Assembly (NCBI GenBank): GCA_000436535.1
Contig: FR886326.1
Location: 17,287 to 34,270, forward strand
Source: Eubacterium sp. CAG:252
Lineage (GTDB): Bacteria > Bacillota > Clostridia > Lachnospirales > Lachnospiraceae
Reading direction: 5' to 3'
Length of the DNA stretch: 16,984 bases
The stretch's first letter is position 1; the number at the start of each line of letters is the position of its first letter. The notes beneath the pieces were generated by a model, which saw nothing but the letters and a program-made list of their open reading frames with translations, was not told where the DNA came from and did no database searches. Below, in pieces: positions 7,677 to 14,617 of the stretch. The position numbers and the translations under genes were made by a program.

Positions 7677-8145
7677 TGTTATCACTCTCCTTCTGCTTTT
7701 TATAGTTTACAAAGTTCATAATTCCACGAAGCTGTCCCTCATAGCCTGAACATCTGCACAGGTTACCAGAAAGGAACTCCTTTACCTCATCCTCATCAGG
7801 ATATGGATTTTGTCTGAGAAGTGCAATAGTATTCATAACAAAGCCCGGATTACAGAAGCCGCACTGCTCTGCTCCCTGGTCAGCTATAAATGTTACAAAC
7901 TCAGAAGCTTCATCCTGTAAGCCCTCAAGTGTTGTTACATGACATCCATCTGCCCTTGCTGCAAGAACTGAACAGGATAGAACAGGTGTGTCATTTAAGA
8001 ATACAGTGCATAAGCCGCAATTAGAAGTTTCACAGCCACATTTTACACTGTAACACTTATGCTCTCTTACCCAGCTATAAAGGGAGACGCCGGGATTAAT
8101 ATCTTCTTTTATTGTTTTTCCATTAAGATTAATATTAACTAACAT
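7660..8145 (-). CDS. xdhC: Molybdenum hydroxylase 2Fe-2S (iron-sulfur) subunit
   Basis: This 161-residue electron-transfer subunit carries two [2Fe-2S] clusters. The N-terminal plant-ferredoxin-like domain shows C38, C43, C46 and C58 in the CxxxxCGxC spacing. The C-terminal helical domain shows C95 and C98 in QCGFCNPG and C130 and C132 in NLCRCSGY. All eight ligands are present. It passes electrons from the Mo site to the FAD subunit. Length is standard for the small subunit of three-gene hydroxylases (XdhC or CoxS type; symbol use differs between organisms). GGAG lies six bases before the ATG at 8145. Its 3' end overlaps the Mo-subunit gene. C31 and C36 are extra cysteines next to the first cluster motif. 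Confidence 0.93.
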   Translation of the reverse strand: MLVNINLNGKTIKEDINPGVSLYSWVREHKCYSVKCGCETSNCGLCTVFLNDTPVLSCSVLAARADGCHVTTLEGLQDEASEFVTFIADQGAEQCGFCNPGFVMNTIALLRQNPYPDEDEVKEFLSGNLCRCSGYEGQLRGIMNFVNYKKQKESDNNEVCE

Positions 8146-8187
8146 ATATTCTCCGTATAATTATTTATATATTTTCTGTATAAGTAT

Positions 8188-8985
8188 TTATATATTGGAA
8201 AGTGTACGCTTTGTAAGTACATTTACAAGGTGACTTCTGTATTCCTTACTGCCACGCATATTACTCTCTGTTTCTATGTGGTCTGCTGCCATATCAGCAT
8301 ACTTGTTTATATGGTCATTCGAAAGTTCTCCTGACAATGTGCAATCACTATCATTAAGACAACTGCTTACAAGAACTGCTCTTGCAGGGCGTGCGCCTAT
8401 GGCAACCTCGTAAGTATCAGTATCCTTATAATGTACACCGCAGCAGGTAAGAACAGGAAGGTCAGTTTCTGTTATACGGACTGCCTCATAATACATATTT
8501 ACAGGTCTTTTTTTGACTATAATTCTCACAAGAATATCTCTGTCATACTTCATATTGGCATATTCTTTTAAAGGAATAATACCACCTTTATAAAGTTCAA
8601 CATACGATTCAAGACCTAATAATAATGTAAGAACATCCGAAAATCCATATCTTCCATATATACTCCCGCCTACAGTGGCAAGGTTACGGAACTGCACTCC
8701 TACGATATGTTTTAAGGCAGTTCTGGCAGCATTTGATGTATATTCATTAAAATGCTCATTAGTTTCAAGCTGTCTTAATGTTGTCATGCATCCTATTTTG
8801 AATTCTTTATCTGTTTCCTCAATCTCATTGAGTGAAAGGTCAGATAAGTCAATAGCTGTGTTTATGCGGTTATCACCCATACGCATCCACATCATGCCGC
8901 CTATTATGCGGTTTGCCTTTTTCTGGTTAAGCTCATAAGCTTCATCAAGGCTTTTTACTTTAACATAATTCTGGATATTAAGCAT
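8188..8985 (-). CDS. xdhB: Molybdenum hydroxylase FAD-binding subunit
   Basis: This 265-residue subunit carries FAD in three-subunit xanthine dehydrogenase-type enzymes (FAD_binding_5 plus CO_deh_flav_C layout). The two FAD-contact regions are visible: RIIGG followed by MMWMRMGDN (about 26-39), a variant of the usual AGGTDL loop, and NLATVGGSIYGRYGFSD (101-117). It is slightly shorter than the usual 280-300 residues. It receives electrons from the 2Fe-2S subunit and passes them to NAD+ or another acceptor. It is the first gene of the leftward operon, with GAGG six bases before the ATG and a good promoter at 9025-9053. The gap to the 2Fe-2S gene is 42 bases. The variant first loop resembles that of clostridial small FAD subunits, from memory of the family. 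Confidence 0.88.
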   Translation of the reverse strand: MLNIQNYVKVKSLDEAYELNQKKANRIIGGMMWMRMGDNRINTAIDLSDLSLNEIEETDKEFKIGCMTTLRQLETNEHFNEYTSNAARTALKHIVGVQFRNLATVGGSIYGRYGFSDVLTLLLGLESYVELYKGGIIPLKEYANMKYDRDILVRIIVKKRPVNMYYEAVRITETDLPVLTCCGVHYKDTDTYEVAIGARPARAVLVSSCLNDSDCTLSGELSNDHINKYADMAADHIETESNMRGSKEYRSHLVNVLTKRTLSNI

Positions 8986-9024
8986 ATTTACCTCTGTTTA
9001 CATAATTATTTTATTTGATTATTT

Positions 9025-9053
9025 ATTCTAACATATTAATTTTGCCTTGTAAA
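9025..9053 (-). promoter_or_regulatory. Sigma-A promoter of the hydroxylase-xpt operon
   Basis: On the minus strand TTTACA (9048-9053), a 17-base spacer and TAGAAT (9025-9030) each match consensus at five of six positions. Transcription would start near 9018, giving a leader of about 33 bases. Such a short leader leaves no room for a purine riboswitch. Its -35 hexamer overlaps that of the divergent promoter. Confidence 0.65.
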
Positions 9054-9075
9054 TTTATTCTTTATCTGATAAAAT
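9047..9075 (+). promoter_or_regulatory. Promoter with extended -10 for the ABC transporter operon
   Basis: TTGTAA (9047-9052), a 17-base spacer and TAAAAT (9070-9075) preceded by TG one base upstream (extended -10). Transcription would start near 9082, just after the alternative ATG at 9080, which supports the start at 9110. Confidence 0.5.
9061..9073. promoter_or_regulatory. Candidate operator palindrome
   Basis: TTTATC-T-GATAAA is a perfect 6+1+6 inverted repeat covering the extended -10 of the rightward promoter and lying just upstream of the leftward one. A regulator bound here could control both operons. No regulator gene is in the window, and in AT-rich DNA a 13-base palindrome can be chance. 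Confidence 0.3.
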
Positions 9076-9109
9076 TCGGATGAAAAATAGATTAAAGAGG
9101 AGAAAAATA

Positions 9110-10180
9110 ATGAAAAAAGCAAAAAGACTGTTAGCTGTGTTACTTACTCTTATTATGACAGCTTCATTACTTGCCTGTGGAAACAGTAATGAAGCCAGTA
9201 ATCAGACACAACAGACAACTACATCCCCATTTTCTGTTATGCAGGAAACAGATACTTCTAAGGTCAGTTATCCGGTAACTGTTACAGACCAGCTTGGAAG
9301 AACAGTAACTATTGAGAAGGAACCTGAAAAAATCGCTTCTTCATATTATATTTCAACAAGTCTTTTACTTGGTCTTGGACTTAAGGATAAGCTTGTTGGT
9401 ATTGAAGCAAAGGCGAATACAAGACCTATCTATAATCTTGTATCATCTTCTTTAGTGTCACTTCCTAATATGGGAACAGCAAAGGCATTTAATACAGAGG
9501 CATGCGTGGCAGCCGGCCCTGACCTTGTTATCATTCCAGCAAAGTTAAAGAGTGTCATTCCTGAGTTAGAGCAGCTTGGACTTACAGTATTAGCAGTTAA
9601 TCCAGAAAACCAGCAGTTACTCAGTGAATGTATAACAATGGTAGGACAGGCAGTAAACGAACCGGGTAAGGCAAAGACACTCAATGCTACTATTGAGTCT
9701 ATTCTTGATAATGTTAAGACTAATGTTTCAGGAACAGATACACCTAAGGTATATCTTGCAGGTAACAGCGCATTTCTTTCAACAGCAGGTAAGGCTATGT
9801 ATCAGGATACTCTTCTTACGAACGCTGGTGGTGTAAATGTAGCAAGTGAACTTACAGATACTTACTGGGCAGAGGTATCATATGAGCAGGTTCTTTCATG
9901 GAATCCTGATTATATCATACTTGCAGCAGATGCTACTTACACTGTTGATGATGTATACAATGATGCTAATCTTGCGGACTGCACAGCAGTTAAGGAAAAG
10001 CATGTATACAAGCTCCCTTCAGATATAGAAGCATGGGATTCGCCAGTTCCAGCAAGCTTCCTTGGAAGTGTATATATTGCTTCTATATTACATCCGGATA
10101 AGATTAGCACAGACTATTATAAGGAATGTGTAACAGAGTTCTATAAGACATTCTATGGATTTACTCCAGAGGTTAAGTAG
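9110..10180 (+). CDS. ABC importer substrate-binding lipoprotein (FecB/BtuF/MolA-like)
   Basis: This 356-residue exported lipoprotein has a basic N-terminus, a hydrophobic signal segment and a lipobox LLAC with the lipidated cysteine at 23, followed by a Ser/Asn/Gln/Thr-rich linker to about residue 50. The rest is a TroA-superfamily Periplasmic_binding_2 domain starting at VTDQLGRTV (58-66). It captures a ligand outside the cell for the permease and ATPase encoded downstream. Family ligands include ferric siderophores, cobalamin, haem and, for MolA of Haemophilus, molybdate. The neighbouring molybdenum hydroxylase and cofactor gene favour molybdate or tungstate, which is inference. The ATG at 9110 is chosen because GAGGAG lies seven bases upstream; the ATG at 9080 lies at or before the predicted transcription start. 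A terminator-like hairpin follows at 10280. Confidence 0.9.
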   Translation: MKKAKRLLAVLLTLIMTASLLACGNSNEASNQTQQTTTSPFSVMQETDTSKVSYPVTVTDQLGRTVTIEKEPEKIASSYYISTSLLLGLGLKDKLVGIEAKANTRPIYNLVSSSLVSLPNMGTAKAFNTEACVAAGPDLVIIPAKLKSVIPELEQLGLTVLAVNPENQQLLSECITMVGQAVNEPGKAKTLNATIESILDNVKTNVSGTDTPKVYLAGNSAFLSTAGKAMYQDTLLTNAGGVNVASELTDTYWAEVSYEQVLSWNPDYIILAADATYTVDDVYNDANLADCTAVKEKHVYKLPSDIEAWDSPVPASFLGSVYIASILHPDKISTDYYKECVTEFYKTFYGFTPEVK

Positions 10181-10279
10181 ACATGGCTCTATTTATCTGC
10201 TATAAATTGGGTAAATGAATTTGAGTTATTTACTTAAATGTATCTTAGATACAAACAAAAATAATTTATTTTAGATAGG

Positions 10280-10320
10280 AACGGCTGTAAAAATGCTTGC
10301 ATTTTTATGGTCGTTTTTTT
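10280..10320 (+). terminator. Intrinsic terminator between binding-protein and permease genes
   Basis: A 15-17-bp stem with several G-U pairs, from AACGGC (10280-10285) to GGTCGTT (10309-10315), with an AAAAATG/CATTTTT core and a CTTG loop, is followed by a run of seven T (10314-10320). Because the next genes are on the same strand and no good promoter is seen after it, it probably acts as a partial terminator that makes the binding protein more abundant than the membrane parts. Two weaker inverted repeats lie upstream (10211-10233 and 10239-10253). Confidence 0.75.
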
Positions 10321-10379
10321 ACAATTTTAGCTATGGATTAGGGAAGAAAATATTTTTATCCAGAATATAGAAGGGAAAT

Positions 10380-11393
10380 GTGTCATTGAACAATTACATA
10401 TTTAATAATGGTAAAAGACAATTAAATAAGGCAGCAGTTATGCTTGTACTTATCATTATGGTTATAGCTGCATTTGTTATATCACTGCGGACTGGAAAGT
10501 ATCCGCTTACATTAAAGGGAATATTATCAGGTGATACTATGCAGATTAAAGTGCTTGTGAGGCTCAGAATTCCGAGAGCAGTTATGGGAGTTGCCGGTGG
10601 TTTTGGACTTGGAATAGCTGGTTATGTATATCAGCTTGTATTTAAAAATCCGCTTGCATCGCCTGATATTGTCGGAGTATCTTCTGGCGCAAGTGCTGGT
10701 GCTGCTATGGCGATTGTGTTTATATCGTCTGTTTCTTCTGTTGTTTCGGCTGTAGCATTTGCAGCAGCTATGCTTACTCTTATTGTTACATTGCTTATAG
10801 CATATCTTGTACCCGGAAAAAACAGCTATACGATTGTGCTTTCAGGGATAGCCATTCATTCTCTTGCACAGACTGTCCTTATGTTCATAAAGCTGGCAGC
10901 AGACCCGGAAAAGCAGCTTGCATCTATCGAGTACTGGATTATGGGGAGTCTGAATTCAGCTTCGGTTGACGACCTTCTCATCCCCTGCATAGTAACATTT
11001 ATTGGAACTATACTTATAATACTTTTATATAGGCAGCTTCTTATGCTTTCACTTGATGAGGATGAGGCAGCTTCACTCGGAGTACATATAGTCCTGTTAA
11101 GGCTCATTGTTCTTGTCATAGCAACCCTGATAGTGTCAGTTATTATATGTACGACAGGTCTTATAAGCTTTATAGGACTTCTTGCACCACATATAGCAGG
11201 CCGCCTTATTAAGAACCACAATATAAGTCTTCTTATGTTAAGTGGAATATCGGGAAGTCTTTTATTGACACTGGCTGATATACTGGCACGTTCAGTTACA
11301 TCATCGGAGCTGCCGGTAAGTATTTTTACATCGTTACTGGGCGCACCACTTCTTATAATACTACTTTTAAGGAACAGGCAGGGGAATGGGTGA
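10380..11393 (+). CDS. FecCD/BtuC-family ABC importer permease
   Basis: This 337-residue protein has about ten membrane helices and belongs to the FecCD permease family of type II ABC importers. Marks are the RLRIPRAVMG segment (61-70), NPLASPDIVG (90-99) followed by SSGASAGA, and near the C-terminus LISFIGLLAPHIAGRLI, the coupling-helix region that contacts the ATPase. It would form a homodimeric channel for the ligand delivered by the lipoprotein. The GTG start at 10380 has AAGGG only four to five bases upstream; a TTG at 10386 with a ten-base spacing is a fair alternative. Family ligands are iron chelates, cobalamin or molybdate (MolB). The context suggests an oxyanion for the molybdenum enzyme. 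Confidence 0.88.
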   Translation: MSLNNYIFNNGKRQLNKAAVMLVLIIMVIAAFVISLRTGKYPLTLKGILSGDTMQIKVLVRLRIPRAVMGVAGGFGLGIAGYVYQLVFKNPLASPDIVGVSSGASAGAAMAIVFISSVSSVVSAVAFAAAMLTLIVTLLIAYLVPGKNSYTIVLSGIAIHSLAQTVLMFIKLAADPEKQLASIEYWIMGSLNSASVDDLLIPCIVTFIGTILIILLYRQLLMLSLDEDEAASLGVHIVLLRLIVLVIATLIVSVIICTTGLISFIGLLAPHIAGRLIKNHNISLLMLSGISGSLLLTLADILARSVTSSELPVSIFTSLLGAPLLIILLLRNRQGNG

Positions 11394-11593
11394 GGTTGTG
11401 TGCGTATAGATTATATTTATTATAAAAAAATTTATGTGGAAATGAGATATAAAAATGGCGTTTTAATAGAAAATATTTCAACCTTTCAGAAGCTTATAAT
11501 AAGAATATAGCTATTTGTATGAACAAGGTTTATAATTCAAAGAAAGTATAGTTGTGTGTAAATACAATATTTAAGACAGGAAAAAATATAGCT

Positions 11594-12586
11594 ATGTATA
11601 TAGACAATATTAATAATAAGAAATTTATTGATAATCGTTGTAAAATACAAAAGAATTTAGAAATTGACAATACAGGGATTGCAGATAATTCTACTGATTT
11701 GACTGCTGCCAGAAATGAATATAATATTCTTAAGCAAAATAACAGAATATGCTATCCAGACAGCCTTGACATCAGCGGCTTATCCGTATCATATGGCAGA
11801 AAAAATATAATAAATAATCTCAATATTACACTCTATTCCAGTGAATTCACAGCACTCATCGGCAATAATGGCTGTGGCAAGTCGACACTTATAAAGGCTG
11901 TTATGAACCTTATTTCACATAAGGGAAAGTGTGTGTTAAGGTTTTCATCTGATAAAACTACACCAGAGAATACAGCCACATTTGCACAGGTTATAACAGA
12001 AAAGCTTACTCCAAAGAAAAGAGCTATGTATATGACATATATTGCCCAACATTCAGGTATATCTTCAAGCATATCTGTTATGGATGTGTGTCTTATGGGA
12101 TATAATCATATGCTTAATCCTCTGGCAGTTCCAGACAGCAGTATGCGCTGTAATGTTCTTAAAGCGCTTGAATATGTCGGACTTAAGGACAGGGCGGAGG
12201 ATGATTTTCTTTCACTTAGTGCTGGCCAGAAGCAGATGTGTATACTCGCCCGTTCGGTTATCCAGAATTCTCCTGTTATGATACTTGATGAGCCGGAAAG
12301 CGCGCTAGATATTACTAACCGTTATGAGATGCTAAGAACGATAAGAGAACAGGCAGATACCAATAAATGTGTTCTTATGAGTATTCACAGTCCGGAGCTT
12401 GCACTTATGTACTGTGACAGGCTTCTTTTTATGAAGTCCGGCAGTATCGTGGATGATATATATGTAAAGGATACAGATGTTTCAAGACTTAATGAAGCAT
12501 TTGCAAAAGTATATGATAATGTATGCGTGGGAGTATATGAAAGTACGGATAACAGAAAGCATTATTGCATATATCCAAAAATATAG
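11594..12586 (+). CDS. FecE/BtuD-like ABC importer ATPase with a long Asn-rich N-terminal extension
   Basis: This 330-residue ATPase drives the importer encoded upstream. It has a complete nucleotide-binding domain: Walker A GNNGCGKST (90-98), Q-loop Q152 in YIAQHSG, signature LSAGQ (208-212), Walker B VMILDEP (228-234) and the switch histidine H265 in SIHSPE. About 57 residues precede the domain and are rich in Asn, Asp, Ile and Lys with no recognised fold, which is unusual because FecE-type ATPases start almost at the domain. The ATG at 11594 has only a distant AGGA (12 bases); an in-frame TTG at 11552 has no good site. There is a 200-base gap after the permease containing a perfect TATAAT (11495-11500) without a matching -35. 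The stop codon overlaps the AGGAGG site of the next gene, so translation is likely coupled. Confidence 0.87.
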   Translation: MYIDNINNKKFIDNRCKIQKNLEIDNTGIADNSTDLTAARNEYNILKQNNRICYPDSLDISGLSVSYGRKNIINNLNITLYSSEFTALIGNNGCGKSTLIKAVMNLISHKGKCVLRFSSDKTTPENTATFAQVITEKLTPKKRAMYMTYIAQHSGISSSISVMDVCLMGYNHMLNPLAVPDSSMRCNVLKALEYVGLKDRAEDDFLSLSAGQKQMCILARSVIQNSPVMILDEPESALDITNRYEMLRTIREQADTNKCVLMSIHSPELALMYCDRLLFMKSGSIVDDIYVKDTDVSRLNEAFAKVYDNVCVGVYESTDNRKHYCIYPKI

Positions 12587-12594
12587 GAGGCGTT

Positions 12595-14139
12595 ATGGAT
12601 AAGTATGTGGATGCAAAGGCATTATATTCATATTTTAAATGGTCTGGTAAAAAACATTTATTAATAACAGGAGATCTGGGAAGTGGAAAGACTACGCTTA
12701 TTAATGCGTTGGTTAATATTATAAGTGACGGTTTGAATGAATATGATGATACAAGTGAATCAAATAAGTCAGAATTATCAGAAAGTCTGAAAGATTATAA
12801 TGTTACGTGCAATGACATGCATAGTCATAATATCATATATGACAGATTAATAAGTGCTAAGCAGGATGATAATTATGTCGTAATTAATTCAGACAGGCTT
12901 AATATGCTACAGAATAATTGCAAAGATAGTTATAAAAGTGATTTTTCTATAAATTCCGGTGACAATATAAATATAATAGGAATGATTAATCCTCATAGTG
13001 ATAAGTCAAAGGAAAGAATGACAATAGTTAAAGAAGGCTTCTATAATGTTGCAATACCAGCGGTTAATAATTATATAAATGCAGTGAGACAGGCAGATTT
13101 CACTTTGCCTGACAGGTATTATATGATAGTTGATGAGCTTGGTTATATTGAAAGCTCCTGTGAGGATTACCAGAAATATTTTAATAATATGCTGGATGAG
13201 GATAATTCCTGTGTTATTGCCACGCTCAGGAAAAAACACACGGAATTTCTTGATTCACTTATGAGTAGAGATGATGCACTGATTATAGATATAGACAAGC
13301 CATTTGCTGATATTGCGTGTATAATTATGGCATCCGGCAAGTCAAGACGTTTTGGTACGAATAAGCTGCTTGAGCCATTTAAGCTTGAACAATTTAAGCA
13401 TACGACCCTTATAGAAAATGCGGTTGACATAACCAAAGCCTCACCAGTTGAATACATATATGTTGTTACTAATAATCAGGATGTGGCGGATGTAGTATAT
13501 AATAGGATAAGTACAGGGATGTATAATTGTAGGTATATTGATGGCTCTGATAATTTGAATAATAAATATAATAACCATTACAGTAACCTTAATAATAATC
13601 TGAATAATTGTAACTGCAATAATTGCTATAATAATTCAGGTAATGATAAGTGTAATAATGATTATAATAGTCTGCGTGGTGATAAGTATATTGACGATTA
13701 TTCAAATAATTATAGTAATTATGACTATATGAAAGTTATATTACATAACAAAGAGCTTAGAAATGATGTTATAAATGTAGGATTATCACATATAAGCAGC
13801 AATGCAGATAATATAGCAGGAGTTATGTTTATGCAGTCAGACCAGCCACTTATAACAAGGTCAAGTATGCAGCTTATGTGTTTTATATTTACGCATTGTA
13901 AAGATAAGATCTGCAGGCTTTCATATGATGATACAGTGGCTTCGCCGGTTATATTTCCGAATAAATACATAGATGAATTAAAAAAACTGCCACCCCACAA
14001 AGGCGGCGGATATGTTATAAACAACCATCCGGATGAGGTTATACTCGTTCCAGCTTATAGTAAGGTTGAACTGCTGGATATAGATACAAATGAGGACATG
14101 CAGATTATTAAGAAAATAATCAGTGAACAGGACGATTAG
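12595..14139 (+). CDS. Fusion of THEP1-like NTPase and MobA/MocA-like molybdenum cofactor nucleotidyltransferase
   Basis: This 514-residue protein has two domains. Residues 20-235 resemble the THEP1/NTPase_1 P-loop family: Walker A GDLGSGKTTL (26-35), Walker B MIVDELGYIE (177-186), then VIATLRKKHTEFLDSL (207-222), the usual end of that family. Residues 238-510 are an NTP_transf_3 domain: MASGKSRRFGTNKLLEPF (245-262) binds nucleotide and Mg, SDQPLI (415-420) is the metal site, and DIDTNEDM (495-502) the typical end. Such enzymes attach GMP or CMP to molybdopterin; the KLLEPF variant is MocA-like, as expected for a hydroxylase that uses the cytosine dinucleotide form. Residues 318-378 are an Asn/Tyr-rich insertion with five cysteines. 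AGGAGG five bases before the ATG fixes the start. It is last in the importer operon and probably matures the cofactor of the divergent hydroxylase. Confidence 0.8.
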   Translation: MDKYVDAKALYSYFKWSGKKHLLITGDLGSGKTTLINALVNIISDGLNEYDDTSESNKSELSESLKDYNVTCNDMHSHNIIYDRLISAKQDDNYVVINSDRLNMLQNNCKDSYKSDFSINSGDNINIIGMINPHSDKSKERMTIVKEGFYNVAIPAVNNYINAVRQADFTLPDRYYMIVDELGYIESSCEDYQKYFNNMLDEDNSCVIATLRKKHTEFLDSLMSRDDALIIDIDKPFADIACIIMASGKSRRFGTNKLLEPFKLEQFKHTTLIENAVDITKASPVEYIYVVTNNQDVADVVYNRISTGMYNCRYIDGSDNLNNKYNNHYSNLNNNLNNCNCNNCYNNSGNDKCNNDYNSLRGDKYIDDYSNNYSNYDYMKVILHNKELRNDVINVGLSHISSNADNIAGVMFMQSDQPLITRSSMQLMCFIFTHCKDKICRLSYDDTVASPVIFPNKYIDELKKLPPHKGGGYVINNHPDEVILVPAYSKVELLDIDTNEDMQIIKKIISEQDD

Positions 14140-14230
14140 AAATAACGAATAATGTAATGAATAAAGTAATGAACAAAGTATGTTTATAAATATATAAAAT
14201 ATATTTTAGAAAATGGAATTGATATATAAA

Positions 14231-14403
14231 AAGGAAATGTCATTATTAAAGTTATAACAAATCATAGGTAATTAATTTTACAATATTAGATAGCATGTAT
14301 GCCTTACAAAATATGTTTATTTAATTCTTTAAAAGTAATTTCAAGAGTTAAATAATATTTACTTAATATTTGTTATGAACTTTAATATAATAGACATTTC
14401 CTT
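14231..14403. repeat. Imperfect long inverted repeat, possible MITE remnant
   Basis: The segment 14231-14262 (AAGGAAATGTC to ATAACAAAT) is the reverse complement of 14368-14403 except for a few inserted bases, and similarity continues weakly on both sides (TATATAAA outward, a GTAA-containing stretch inward). The enclosed 105 bases contain another 13-bp hairpin (14317-14329 with 14343-14355) and no ORF. This looks like a palindromic non-autonomous element, unrelated in sequence to the one at 2614. Confidence 0.5.
14363..14391 (+). promoter_or_regulatory. Possible promoter inside the inverted-repeat region
   Basis: TTAATA (14363-14368), a 17-base spacer and a perfect TATAAT (14386-14391). Transcription would begin near 14398, at the base of the 16-bp hairpin and 38 bases before the small ORF. 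The -35 match is four of six. Confidence 0.35.
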
Positions 14404-14430
14404 ATTTATATAACTATAAATGAGGAAATG
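14395..14430 (+). promoter_or_regulatory. 16-bp hairpin that would hide a ribosome binding site
   Basis: CATTTCCTTATTTATA (14395-14410) and TATAAATGAGGAAATG (14415-14430) pair along all 16 positions with one G-U, around a TAAC loop. The GAGGA in the 3' arm is the ribosome binding site of the small ORF at 14436. The 3' arm can alternatively pair with 14542-14554, and the 5' arm with 14231-14240. Confidence 0.5.
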
Positions 14431-14435
14431 AAAAA

Positions 14436-14552
14436 ATGCGCAAAAATAAGTTGTTTTTGTTTGTACTTGAGATACGTTTCAATAGATTACGCAAAATACG
14501 TCTTTCTAGTGAGAATATAATTGTACAATATTTTAAATTTACTCATTTATAG
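14436..14552 (+). CDS. Possible 38-residue basic small protein
   Basis: A short frame starting MRKNKLFLFVLEIRF encodes 38 residues with a hydrophobic N-terminal patch and many Arg/Lys. In favour: AGGA nine bases before the ATG, a promoter-like sequence with a perfect TATAAT upstream, and a hairpin that could control translation. Against: very short, inside a repeat-rich convergent gap, no recognised homolog, and an overlapping 30-codon frame starts eight bases earlier (14428-14520). It may be a remnant or not translated at all. Confidence 0.25.
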   Translation: MRKNKLFLFVLEIRFNRLRKIRLSSENIIVQYFKFTHL

Positions 14553-14617
14553 TTTATTATATTTTAAATGTATTTTAATATATCATTCTATTAATTACAT
14601 CTAATAGATAAACACAT

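Larger units (their letters stand above)
14140..14617. other. Convergent intergenic region rich in nested inverted repeats
   Basis: This 478-base gap separates two convergent genes. It holds a short tandem repeat (GTAATGAAYAAA twice, 14154-14177), a long imperfect inverted repeat pair (14231-14262 with 14368-14403), a 16-bp hairpin (14395-14430), a 13-bp inverted repeat pair (14412-14424 with 14542-14554), a smaller hairpin (14317-14355), a promoter-like sequence (14363-14391), a possible small ORF (14436-14552) and a 7-bp inverted repeat near the 3' end of the SNF gene (14587-14608). No stem followed by a T-run is seen on either strand. Confidence 0.6.

Noticed and set aside
8986..9110. Purine riboswitch or molybdenum cofactor riboswitch before either operon
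   Set aside because: Predicted leaders are only about 30 bases on both sides and no conserved riboswitch core is seen.
10239..10253. TGTATC-TTA-GATACA inverted repeat as an operator
   Set aside because: It is downstream of the binding-protein gene and before a terminator, far from any promoter; likely a 3' UTR hairpin or chance.
13545..13730. AAT/TAT-rich repeats as a possible CRISPR or tandem repeat array
   Set aside because: No regular repeat unit or spacers; it stays in frame as the low-complexity loop of the cofactor gene.
14587..14608. TCTATTA/TAATAGA hairpin as terminator of the SNF gene
   Set aside because: Only 7 A/T-rich pairs and no T-run after it on the minus strand.
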